This document shows positions 1-10,171 of a DNA stretch of 64,000 nt, piece after piece. Under the pieces are notes generated by a model, which was not told the origin of the DNA, made no database searches, and worked only from the letters and a program-made list of their open reading frames with translations. The position numbers were made by a program, and so were the translations under genes. Position 1 is the stretch's first letter. Each line of letters starts with the position of its first letter. The stretch is from Steromphala cineraria (lineage: Eukaryota; Mollusca; Gastropoda; Trochida; Trochidae): assembly GCA_916613615.1 (NCBI GenBank), contig OU744723.1, forward strand, positions 63,992,239 through 64,056,238, given 5' to 3'.

Positions 1-943
1 TTCCCACAATCGTCCAAAACGCAAGCGAGGTAAGAAAGGAGGAATACGTTTACGTGTCCGAGCTCGGAAATGTAGACCGCCCCTCCATGTCCGCTCCATA
101 AAGAAGAAACTTGATTAACTGACAGCCAATGTTCGATACCAGTATGAATATAGGGACAGCTGTATCATGTGCTTTACAGAGACCTTGCTCACTCCTGATA
201 TCGATAATGACACTGTCACCATCGATGGATTTCGTCAACCGTTACGACTAGATAGAGAGAAAGACAAAACTGGTAAATCGAAAGGAGGAGGTGTGTGCAT
301 TTATGTGAACAAAAACTGGTGTAACAACTGGAAAGTACGACAGACCATCATAACACCGGACTTGGAACTGTTATCTGTGTCGTTTCGGCCATATTATCTG
401 CCACGGGAATTCGGACAAGTCTTTATTGTTTTGGTTTACATCCAACCCTCTGGTTGCTATGACAACGCAGCAAAGCTTATAAACGATCATGTTCAAGATT
501 TAGAAAATGTATCTACAGATGCTCCAAAGTTTGTATTAGGTGATTTCAATGGATGCAATTTAAAAACTGTTCTCCCTCACTATCATCAATTTGTATCTTG
601 TGCAACCCGTAAAAACAAAGTACTGGACAAGTGTTACGGTAATATATCCGAAGCTTATAAATCAGTGACCAGACCACCACTCGAATCATCAGACAATAAC
701 ACCGTGCTATTATTGCCTGCTTACAGACAGAAGCTCAAAACAGGCAAGGTTGAAAAGAAGACAATAAAGACATGGAACACGGACTCATTAGAGAAACTTC
801 GTGCATGCTTTGACTGTACAAGCTGGGACAGTTTACTTGAGGCCGACACTACAATGGACCAGAGGTTGGATGTAATCACGAGTTACATAAACTTTTGTGT
901 TGATAGTGTGATCATAGTGTGTCACGTCTACTACAAGGCGTAA
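1..943 (+). pseudogene. LINE-A (Rex1-like) 5' part: APE endonuclease, copy 1
   Basis: Remnant of the endonuclease half of a non-LTR retrotransposon polyprotein; in live elements this domain nicks target DNA to prime reverse transcription. An arginine-rich leader is readable near 15-85. The long frame from 167 shows TETLL, KSKGGG, VYIQPSG, LGDFNG and the YGNISEAYKSV...PPLESSD region, an order I associate with Rex1-type elements of fish and invertebrates. The final catalytic SDH motif reads SDN here (codon 695-697), whereas unit 2 keeps His. The frame ends at 943, about where the linker to the reverse transcriptase starts, and the early RT palm is missing. Dead copy. Confidence 0.85.
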
Positions 944-1345
944 GACACCTTCTTGATCCACTGCAGTTCGCATACAAGGCTCGACGCAGAGTAGAAGATG
1001 CCACCACAACGCTACTCAATGCAGTCTACAAGCACACGGACTCAGCCAACACGTATGTGCGCGTACTATTTGTAGACTTCAGTTCAGCTTTTAACACCAT
1101 CCAACCCCACCTTATGGTTCAGAAACTACCGGACATGGGTGTCCACAGCAATATCATTTTATGGATTAAGGATTATCTTGTTAACAGACGTCAATTTGTC
1201 AAAGTGAACACAGCTGTATCATCACATCAGACCATAAGCACAGGAGCACCGCAGGGATGTGTCTTATCCCCGGTGTTATTTACAATATATACAAATGACT
1301 GTACATCTACTGAAAACAACACTCTTCTTCAATTTCTTTATTCAG
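944..1345 (+). pseudogene. LINE-A reverse transcriptase palm, cut before FADD, copy 1
   Basis: Translation in the frame that opens at 919 gives DPLQFAYKARRRVEDA, then LFVDFSSAFNTI (RT motif A) and STGAPQGCVLSP (motif B), followed by YTNDCT and NNTLLQF. The FADD box should come next but unrelated sequence starts at about 1345. The missing FADD box and the RT C-terminus lie 6.2 kb downstream on the same strand at 7515-8395. About 200-300 residues are also missing between the endonuclease and this segment, so there is an internal deletion as well as the later insertion. Confidence 0.85.
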
Positions 1346-2398
1346 GTGTATGTAGGCCATCGGCCCATAATACAATTTATCATACAATGGATAGTGTTCT
1401 CGGCATAATAAAGCCAACTGATATTTTCGGTATCCGTTGGGCGTGGCTAAGGGTCATATACGGATACCGATGCAAATTTCAAAGGTCAAGGTCGGAACTT
1501 CTTTCGAAAATTCCGATGACGTCACAAGCGTTAACACTTTGAATGCCTTTAGTAACGGAGAGAGACATTACAATATGTATGCTATATTACATAGACATTG
1601 ATAACACCAACAATGCATGGATATTAAGCCATTTGCATGACTTAGTAGTGCCAAAACACTGTCATCACGGGTTGAATGAAACCGACCGAACAATATTACT
1701 CACAGGTACCAAAGGCAGTTCAAATCTCATGTTCAAACACTTCATTTACCCATCTTCGGTGTTCTTTATTTTAATATTGTTTAGTTTGGAATGGGAAATC
1801 CACAGACTATCATCTAGTTTAGCTCTCCGGGCACCAATGTTCGTTCAATCGCTGTTTCAACGCAAGCTGCCGTTGTCACGTAGGCGAAGGGAAGCAACTC
1901 TTGCCCCTTGGTGAGATTGACTCGTCCTCTCGATGACGTCGGATTAAAGAATGTCAGTTCGATCCCGCCAAAGACCATTTAAAATGTGTCTAATTTTTAA
2001 ATACATCGAATTTTATAGATTTTTAAAATTTCAAAACTTTGTAGTCGTGACAAAATAACTCAAACGGCAATAAAAGGCATATATAAGGAGGAGTTATATT
2101 TTGTCAATTCACCGTCAGAGTCATTGCTCTATTCATTTGCATATATCAATGCGCGAATCTTAAAACAACGTCAACTATTAAAATAGTATTATCAGGCATT
2201 TTTTCGAATTAAATTTTAAAATGACATTGTATGATAAAGAAGTTATCATGCTCGTGTGTTTTGGGATCGTAAATATCCTGCATTAGGAATAAACACTATG
2301 TATTTAGCTCGCCAAGTCTCGCAAAATACAATGTTTATTCCTAATGCAGGATATTTACGATCCCAAAACACACTCGCATGATAACCTCTATGTATTTA
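1346..2398. mobile_element. About 1 kb repeat block: LINE-B 3' region or separate element, copy 1
   Basis: Fills the space between the cut end of LINE-A and the stop codon of minus-strand LINE-B. No convincing protein is present. It ends in a near-perfect hairpin (2242-2385). A diverged relative lies at about 44185-45095: both share 'caatttatcata.aatgga', a GGTATCCG stretch, 'gatgcaaatt' and the half-hairpin. The simplest reading is that this is the 3' UTR of LINE-B and the 44 kb copy is a 5'-truncated insertion. A separate non-autonomous element is also possible. Confidence 0.5.
2242..2385. repeat. Long hairpin (inverted repeat), copy 1
   Basis: Arms of about 54 bp (gttatcatg...aggaataaaca and its reverse complement) flank a spacer of about 36 bp that is itself imperfectly palindromic, so nearly the whole 144 bp can fold. 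The two arms differ at only about one base. It sits just beyond the LINE-B stop codon on the minus strand. Confidence 0.9.
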
Positions 2399-3859
2399 TT
2401 ATACAGCCACCAAGAGGCTTCTTCGTAACATATTTGCATGATAAACATACATAGCCAAATTACGTAATACATAAATGTTGTCGACAGACATCAAATTATT
2501 AAATTTATACATTGAGGGATGAGTGTAATAATGATGAGGAATATATAATATACGGAGATGGTCATAGGCAGAACAAATAAGAAGGAAATGATATTCATCT
2601 TCAATAAAATCCTCCGTACAAATGTGACAAAATCTAAGATGCCTCTGTTTATTGATATATCTACCAGTTTCAATATTTAATTGATGAGAACTGCAACGAA
2701 ATTGTGCAAGAGCAATACGGAATTTCTTGATATCTATACAGCTAAGATAAATCTCAGCACAAAATACATGTTTATAATATGAATATGAACAACTTTTGGA
2801 GCTAGCCGTTAATGATTCGTGCCAGCCCTGTACATACATATCTTGTGCTCTTGCCATGAATTCAGAAAGAAAGGACTCGAAGTGAGAAATAAACTGACTA
2901 TCCCAAACAAAACCGAATCCCATACTATTCAATAGAAACCTAAGCTTGGAGGCCCAATTAATTTTACCATGCGAAACATCCAGCAACATTAGATTATAAC
3001 ACTTTTTAGGAAAACGAGACACTGGCATGTTCAACAACTTATACCAGTATTTAATACAGCGTTTGTAGGCATATATAAACATGGGATATCTGCCACATTC
3101 CCCTCGAACAACCTGATTGGATGTAGATGATTTAACACCAAGTAAATGTTTACATGCCAGAGTCTGAACTTTCTCCACACTTGAAGTAACATTACAATCT
3201 AACCCCCACACCTCCGCCCCATACAGGAGAATTGGTGTTACCTTAGAGTCAAAGATTCTAAAATATACTTGGTGATACAAAGTATTTAACTTTGATAAAG
3301 ACCTAATGATACTAAACAAAGCCTTTTGTGATTGCAACATAGAATTGTCGAAATGTTTATACCAGGCAAGCGTGTGAGAAAACTGCACACCCAAGTATTT
3401 ATATGAAGAAACACATTCTATTTGAGAACCTCCTAAAAACCATTTCTCTTTCTTAGAAAGCTTTCCACCTTTTCTAAACACAACAATTTGAGATTTATCC
3501 AGATTAACTGTAAGATTATAATAAATACAATGCTGTTCCAGAACATTTATACGTTTTTGCAGACAATAAATACTGTTCGATAGAAGGATAACGTCGTCTG
3601 CAAACAAGAGAAGGAATAAGTTAACTTAGAATGAAGTTGGATACCAAGATAGCAATCAGACTCAATTGTATCAACTAACTCGTTAATAAACATTGAGAAC
3701 AAAAGAGGACTAAGAACACATCCCTGACGTACCCTAATATTACAATGGAACATTTCTGAGAAAAAATTATTTGATTTAACACAAGACTTGACACATTCAT
3801 ATATAGATCTTACACATTTTAACATTTTAGGAGACACACCCTTCTTCTGCAATACTGAC
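2399..3859 (-). pseudogene. LINE-B ORF2 C-terminal half: RT FADD box and tail, copy 1
   Basis: The minus-strand reading continues the LINE-B polymerase. The segment 3852-3640 carries KGVSPKMLK and VRQGCVLSPLLFSMFINEL (RT motif B). A frameshift near 3625 then leads to MFADDVILLS at 3607 (catalytic FADD), NLDKSQIVVFR, SSYKYLGVQFS and LLYGAEVWG. The C-terminus has a Cys/His motif (CHIC...EDEYHFLLIC) common in APE-class LINEs. It stops at 2399. The frameshift and the 475-bp insertion upstream make it non-functional. Confidence 0.88.
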
Positions 3860-4334
3860 TATAAGCACAAAAACTTCTTCTTCGCTTTATGATTTATTCC
3901 TTATTTCTTATGACATCCTTCAATGACACGCTTGCTTTACATTATGGTCATTGTAATAGTTTGTGGCCATTTGATTGACTGAAAACAAAAGAAAGATAAA
4001 CTTATAGTACTTGCAAGGTGAAGGTCACTTAGTGAAAGCATGACAAACCATGTTGTAGAGAAATTACTAATTTTGAATAATAATTGCAATAAAGCCAGCT
4101 TAATACTTATGTGAATGAAAGATATATAAACACAGAATTAAAGCATGATGGAATTTGAAGCTGGTATATAAGTTAAATTGATAATTACCGAAGTTTTAGG
4201 GACTCGCACGCTGCAGCTTGAGAAAACATGGAAAACATGCTTAGAATAGAGTGACCTCCCTTGCCCTACACAGAGGTAACCACACTAAGTGCCTAAAGCG
4301 CACATAAAATATCTAATTTGACGCTAACACTGAC
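3860..4334. mobile_element. Insertion of about 475 bp inside LINE-B RT, copy 1
   Basis: This stretch breaks the RT reading between KLWSVL and QKKGVSPKMLK. Similar words flank it, 'gcaatactgac' at 3849-3859 and 'gctaacactgac' at 4323-4334, and I read them as an imperfect target-site duplication. The content is AT-rich and no protein, TIR or tRNA-like head is visible. A SINE or MITE remnant is possible. It is present in both units, so it predates the duplication. Confidence 0.55.
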
Positions 4335-6340
4335 CATAATTTTGACCTATTGACCAAATCAAAAGCCTTCGCGAAGTCAACAAAAAATGCATACAACTTG
4401 CCTTTTTTGGATAGAATCCTATGAGCAATCGTATGGAGGATGAAGATGTTATCAATAGTGGAATATCCTTCTTTAAAACCGGCCTGCGACTCTGAGATAT
4501 TATCATAAGCATCACACCAGAACTGGAGCCTAACCTTTATGATCGAAATATATAACTTGCTGAAGACACTAAGTATAGTTATACCTCTATAGTTAGAGAC
4601 TATATTTACGTCGCCTTTCTTATGGATGGGGACTATAACACCTACAGACCATTCCTCCGGAAATACTCCCTCATCGAACAATTTATTAAACAGAATGGTG
4701 ATATATGGAACAATGACATCACAGGAATGCTTGAAGAACTCGGCGATTAATTTATCAACACCAGGTGACTTAGAACATTTAAGTTTTTCAATTGCCTTAA
4801 ACACCTCATCAACAGAAATAGGAGAATCTAGGATAGCTGCGACATTACCATCAGATACCTCAGAATAGTGAATATTACCCCCAGTTGTAGAGTCTAAGCA
4901 ACTTCTCCACATATAAACATTGCTGGAATAATCATAACACTCTTGTAAAGAAATATTAGGCATAACAGGCGCCGAGCCTGAAAACTTCTTCAAAACACTC
5001 CAGAAAGTCTTACTTCTACCTAGACTATCAGTCAACAACCGTGCAACATTTTCATGATATGAACGTTTCTGATCCCTTATGACAGAGTTATATTTATTTT
5101 TAGCCTTCAGATATTTACCGAGAGCTTCATCATCTCTACAACTTCTAAAAGCAAGTAATAACCTCACCTTTTCAAAACGATAATATCTACAATCGGAATC
5201 AAACCAGGGTTGAGTTGTAACATTGTTTAGAGTACGTTTACGTTCCATACATTTACCAGCCTCATTAATAGCTTTAGTGAACAGATCAACAGCTACAAAA
5301 ATATTATCAAATATAAGATCAGAACACTCATGTAGCATCAATAAAAAAAATTCTGATATTAGGTTTTCTCTAAACAGTTCAGCTTTATTTTCATCCCACA
5401 CAAAGCGGTAATCGTCGAGTGGTACACGTGCATCACGATCCTGCACGGGTTTTGCCGGATAGTCACGTGATTGAAATTGACAACATAACGGTGGATGATC
5501 ACAGTCTGACCGCGATAAGACGTTGAATTGTTTACAAACATCAAACAACGGTGATGAGGAAATAATATAGTCAATAACACTCTTTCCAGAATGACTCAGA
5601 AATGTAAAATCACCAACGTCAGCGTCTTGGCCACAGCGGCCATTCATTATGAATATGTTTAAGACAGCAAACCAACTAAGAAGTTTTTTCCCAAGTAGGT
5701 TTACAACTTTATCACAAGAGCGACGTTTTATTGACATTGTGTCGAATATTATGTTAATACTGTCATCACCTATGGCATCGGATATGCTGTCATCAACACT
5801 CTCTTGTTCTTGTTCACCGGTTCTTGCATTTAGATCACCTCCGATAATGACATATGGGTCATCCACCTCACACAATAGTGACAGTAACGATTCAAAATAA
5901 TATGTTAATCCACAAGAGAATGGTTTAGAGTCATACCATGAAGATCCAGGAGGGTTCACGTAAACAACAGACAAAAGAACATCTTTGTCCCGACAAAATA
6001 CAGATTTGTCAAATAAAATGAAGACAGCATTATCAATAATTCTAAACAATTTTACATGCAAGTCTAAATACTTCCTTATTAACAGAACAACGCCACCAGA
6101 AGGTCTTCCTGATGTAGATGTTTTTAAAGCGTCAACAGAATAATATTTAAAGTCATGAAACACTGATAAATAATCGAATCCGATAGTCCAAGTTTCAGAT
6201 AAACCTATGATATCAAAATCATTTATGAAGGAAATAAAGTCATCATCATTACTTTTATTGCGAAAACCTGCTATATTCCAGAAGAGACAGTTCTGGAAGT
6301 TGTTTATGTCCTGGCATTGTAACCTGGGTCGGCCACATCC
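4324..6340 (-). pseudogene. LINE-B ORF2 N-terminal half: APE endonuclease and RT, copy 1
   Basis: The minus-strand frame is open from just after a TAG at about 6341 down to 4313. It begins with CLFWNIAGFRNK and GLSETW (APE motifs), then SGGVVLLIRKY, VVYVNPPG, IIGGDLNART, VIDYIISS and SDCDHPP (the SDH-type motif, altered). The RT starts at KLKCSKSPGVDKLIAEFF, with VIVPIHKKGD, NYRGITIL, GFKEGYSTIDN and FFVDFAKAFD (motif A). The reading stops where the 475-bp insertion begins. It belongs to the APE-class LINEs (CR1/L2/Jockey group); I cannot assign the clade by eye. Confidence 0.88.
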
Positions 6341-7500
6341 CTAGGTAGAATTGTTGTCATCGTTGTTAGAATGGTGAGGCGACAGTCTGGCGGTGCTATC
6401 CTCGTCAGTTGTAGATTCACTTGCTGGTAAATCACGTGTCCTGTAGGGAAGACGGTCCTCCACAACTAGTTTTCCCTTCCTGTAGTAACCGTGTTTGTTT
6501 TTCTGTTTCAATTCGGCGATGGTCTTTCGCTGATTGGCGGTTAAGTCACTCGAGATTCCGTAACCGTTCGATTTCATATTGTCCCGACATTTCAGAGCTA
6601 GTATTTTATCATTAGTAGTTTTGAACTTCACAATAAGGGGTCTTGGGCGTTTCGATCTCGTTGATGGATTTCCTATTGAATTCTATGTGAGTCCAAAATA
6701 ATGTCATTGCAAAAATTCACCCCCGTACTGTGTTTATTCAGGATATCACACACGCGGACTTTGTAGTCACACATCGGCTCATCTGGCATTTCACTAACTC
6801 CATGCATCAGAACATTATTACGTCGATTATACTGGTCCATACGTTCCATATTGTCTTGCATCTCAATATCTAGTATGTCGTTCACGGCGTCTAAGTCTTA
6901 ATGTAAAATGTTCTGTTGTGCCTTTATGCTCTCAAAGTCAACCTGTATTTCACTCACCGACGCGTTCAACTTTCTGGTATCAGATTTTACGTCTCTTATA
7001 TCACGGGCCAGTATACTTTTCATTGAGCGAATCTCTCGTAAAAGGTCCTCCTTCATAGTGGCAAAGTCACTGACAGTCACATTATTAATATCACTGTGTT
7101 TAGGGGGTGGGCCTGGATTAGACTCTATATCTCCAGATAATAAGAGGGCATGAACACATATAATGTTCCTCGACAAAATCATTACACTGCTTAGGATGAA
7201 TATTGTAGAGAAGAGCCGATAGCCTACATACACACCGGGTGTCCATCTTGAGAACAGGTTGTACCCGGCAACATGGCCGACTTGCTTCGTACCTCGTGGT
7301 TGACGGAACAGGCCAATTTTCATTCTCCATTGCGCCACTGATACCCCCATAACGCTGAGGTTGCTGCTTTAAGAGATTTGATACCTGTTTGGACCTCAGG
7401 TGTAAAGTTAGACACTTAGGTATAGGGGAAAATGTCCCGAAACAGCGGATCACCCGGGAGCTCTTCCAAGCACGTCTTGCTGGCTGCAAGGGCGGGTAAC
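6341..7500 (-). pseudogene. LINE-B ORF1 with 2A-like motif, coiled coil and RRM-like domain, copy 1
   Basis: Read on the minus strand from 7350. There is a hydrophobic N-terminal segment (residues 44-72), the 2A-like motif GDIESNPGP (73-81), then a coiled-coil region (MKEDLLREIRSMKSILARDI). A TAA near 6898 interrupts it. In the same frame follow YNRRNNVLMHGVSEMPDEP (RRM-like, as in L1-type ORF1 proteins) and CDILNKHSTGVNF. A frameshift near 6672 leads to PRPLIVKFKTTNDK (C-terminal domain), ending in TAG at 6341-6343. Such proteins bind LINE RNA. The breaks are shared with unit 2, so the element was dead before duplication. Confidence 0.8.
7108..7134 (-). other. 2A-like 'stop-carry on' recoding motif in LINE-B ORF1, copy 1
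   Basis: The codons spell GDIESNPGP, matching the consensus D(V/I)ExNPGP at which ribosomes skip one peptide bond between Gly and Pro. 2A-like sequences are known from several APE-type non-LTR retrotransposons of animals. Here it separates a hydrophobic leader from the RNA-binding part. Confidence 0.85.
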
Positions 7501-7514
7501 TCTTTTTTGTAAAA

Positions 7515-8391
7515 TTCTTGTAAAATTCGCTGATGATGCTGCTGTTGCAGGATTAATAACGAACTGTGATTGAACATCCTACCGCAGAGAAATAGCCGAG
7601 TTCCGTGAATGGTGTAATGACAATTTCCTGGTATTGAATACTAATAAGACTAAAGAAATGATTATAGTCTTTCGGATTAAGAAGCAAGTTAAATCACCAG
7701 TGTGCATTGATAATTGTGATATCGAAATTGTGACTGAATACAAATATCTTGGAACTGTGATTGATGAAAAGCTCAACTGGAACTCAAACACTGCTAAAGT
7801 TTACGCTAAATGCCAGCAAAGATTGTTTTTCCTCAGACGTCTTAAATCTTTTAATTTAAGCCCATTTACACTTGTTCTCTTTTACAAAACTTTTATTCAA
7901 AGTGCTCTCTGTTTTTCTATTCAGACGTGGTTTGGGGCTCTCTCGGTTAAAAACAAAAACAAACTATCCAAAATTATAAATTTTGCCAGCAAAATTTGCG
8001 GAATATCTCTTGAAGATATCACAACTTTAGGCACGCGGCATATAGAAATTTTATCTGGAAAAATTATTTCCGATCCCGATCATTTTCTGCATAAAGAATA
8101 TAAACTTTTACCTTCAGGTCGCCGCTATCAAACTCCTCGCTTCAAAACCAAGAGAGCTTCGAACTCATTTGTTCCTTTTAGCATTATTATTTCAAATAAA
8201 TTTAACCGTTTGTAACTTTATTTCATTATTGTTATACCCATCTTAACTGCGTCAGTGATGTGTATTTTTGAATATGTGTGTGAATGTGTGCGTGTTATGT
8301 TGTCTACATGTATGGTATTTTAATATTTATATAATTTATCTCTGTCACAGTTGTTTGTAGCATGTAAAACAAATTCCCTTTATGGGTAATA

Positions 8392-8394
<3 letters not shown>
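7515..8394 (+). pseudogene. LINE-A 3' part: FADD box, RT C-terminus and 3' UTR, copy 1
   Basis: This supplies the part missing at 1345. LVKFADDAAVAGLITNC starts at 7520 (FADD at 7526-7537), followed by EFREWCNDNFLVLNTNKTKE, VTEYKYLGTVIDEKLNWN, FLRRLKSFNLSP and a C-terminus rich in basic residues, with the stop just before 8216. In this copy GAA is replaced by TGA (codons GAT TGA ACA near 7570), a nonsense change that unit 2 lacks. About 180 bp of 3' UTR then leads into an ATT microsatellite, a typical LINE tail. Confidence 0.88.

Positions 8395-8451
<57 letters not shown>
8395..8451 (+). repeat. (TAT)n microsatellite tail of LINE-A, copy 1
   Basis: Nineteen uninterrupted three-base units directly after 'gggtaataaag'. 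It is the 3' terminal simple repeat expected for this LINE. The unit-2 copies are shorter. Confidence 0.95.
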
Positions 8452-8452
<1 letters not shown>

Positions 8453-9779
8453 GTTATAGTTATTTAACAAACTTTTCGAGGGCGGTGCTCGAGATGAGTT
8501 TTTTTAATTAACTACCGTAGTAAGGGTGATTAAACGACTTACACCACGTGGACATACTCATCCTTTAAGTGTTTAACATATTGTGCATGATAAAAATTCA
8601 TATACAACATAATTATTCCTATTTTTCTATTAAATAACTCCCTAGGTCGGTTATATTACTGTTTGCGCCAAAACTAACAGTTCGCCGAAACGTACCAATT
8701 ACCGCTCACGTGACGAAACAGCGCACGCGATTCCCGTGCAAGATTGTATCTCAACACGTGGTCACACGACGACTGTCATTCGATGCAATTCATTTGGGAC
8801 TGTTTAATTGGTACGAGCTTTTCGATTCAGGTGAAGAAATGGTGAACAAGAGCTGATGGAAGTGGAGTTAGTGATATGATTTCAATCCTGGTATCTTTTT
8901 AATGCTCTTGTAAAACTGAATGTCGAAGAAGATATTTTTGACAACGTCTACAAAGACAGAAAAACAACAATGACCGTGAGTATTGTTGTGAATTTCTGGT
9001 CCTATGCTAACAAAGAATTGATAGAAAACCGGGCAATGTAGATTAACCAAAAAACGAAAACTATCGGTGTATTTGATATGTCAAATAACTAAGAGACATG
9101 TAAATGAAACAACTTTTCTTTCGGTCAATCTGCATAAAGAGTATAATGAAATTTGTTAATTCAAAATATGATTAACGTATAACATGCCGTGTCACTTTAA
9201 ACAAAACATTGAGAACTATGATGTCATATACACGGAATTTACCGCCTCATGGCTAAAATACAGTATCGAGTTCATTTTCAATAATTTATATATTAAGGGT
9301 AAAGTTGTAGCTCTCTTGATAGTGGTGTTCAAGTCACCCCTCGAAACGGATAACCTATCTAGATTGTTTAAAATAAGAAAAGGTGAAGAAAACACTAAAT
9401 CATTCGAATATTGGTCGCAAATGAGTCTTTGAAGCTATGCACACTCTAATAATATGCTTTTCGAAACTATGAAACAAGGTGACATTATATTCTATTTTGT
9501 TTATATTTTAGGTATGACAGCCTATTGAGAAGCAGTGATGGAGAGATGAATACCAGTACGCGCAATAGCGCTGCTCTCATGTAGGATGGAACACGATAAC
9601 AACCGAATCCGATGAAATTGTTGAAACATGTACTTTGAAAGAATTTCAATTCAATCAAATGCATAAAATGTTTGTTGTGTATTCTTATGAGTTATTTTGG
9701 TTGGGTGGTTATATTGGTTATGCGTACGAATGAAGTAGTATTTAGAGGTTGTTTCATCGAATTCGGAAAAACCAACTTA
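8452..9779. other. Non-coding spacer, copy 1
   Basis: No gene seen. Short reading frames (for example 8868-9050 and 9184-9432) have no recognisable motif and are shared with unit 2 only because the whole block is duplicated. Confidence 0.6.
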
Positions 9780-9844
9780 CATTCGGAATTTTCGAATATT
9801 GACTCGAGGCGAAGCCGAGAGACAATATTCAAAAATTCCGAATG
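9780..9844. repeat. Short hairpin with 'cgaggcgaagccgag' loop, copy 1
   Basis: Inverted arms of about 22 bp (cattcggaattttcgaatatt) surround a loop that contains ctcgaggcgaagccgagag. The loop motif recurs once more at about 9872-9887. The arms are unchanged in unit 2. Confidence 0.85.
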
Positions 9845-10072
9845 TTTAATTTTCGAGGGAAGATACCAACTCCGAGGCGAAGCCGAGGATGTAAGGATTC
9901 TGCCCGTGAGAGAAATGTCTGGTCAAATACAAAAAACCTCTGAATAACCACCGCAGTCGTTCGCATTGCCACAATAACCGACCTCAACACATGGAAATAA
10001 CCAAGGTGAGGTTTAGTTATTCAGAAAAACGACTCGTCAGAACAATGGACATAACTTTCCCTAGTGGTGTAA

Positions 10073-10171
10073 GAAATAATGACCTTGACTTCGTGAATAT
10101 CTGTGATTACCATCTCGCTGATCGCTCGATGGATAGTCACAGATATTCACTCAGTCAGAGGTCATTATTTC
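10073..10171. repeat. Inverted repeat at head of the 95-bp array, copy 1
   Basis: Arms of about 38 bp (gaaataatgacctt... and the matching ...aggtcattatttc) are separated by about 22 bp. The motif 'gtgaatatctgtga' sits in one arm and its complement in the other. It directly precedes the tandem array, so both may belong to one foldback-type element. Confidence 0.85.

Noticed and set aside
167..943. Active endonuclease gene
   Set aside because: Catalytic His replaced by Asn, RT truncated, and the element cut in two.
1543..1914. 123-codon plus-strand frame
   Set aside because: It lies in the non-coding repeat block, and the old copy near 44.2-45.1 kb does not preserve it.
8395..8451. Functional regulatory repeat
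   Set aside because: It is the terminal simple repeat of LINE-A and varies in length between copies.
9672..9947. 91-codon open frame, identical in both units
   Set aside because: It runs through a hairpin and the cgaggcgaagccgag repeat. Identity comes from the recent duplication, and no motif is present.
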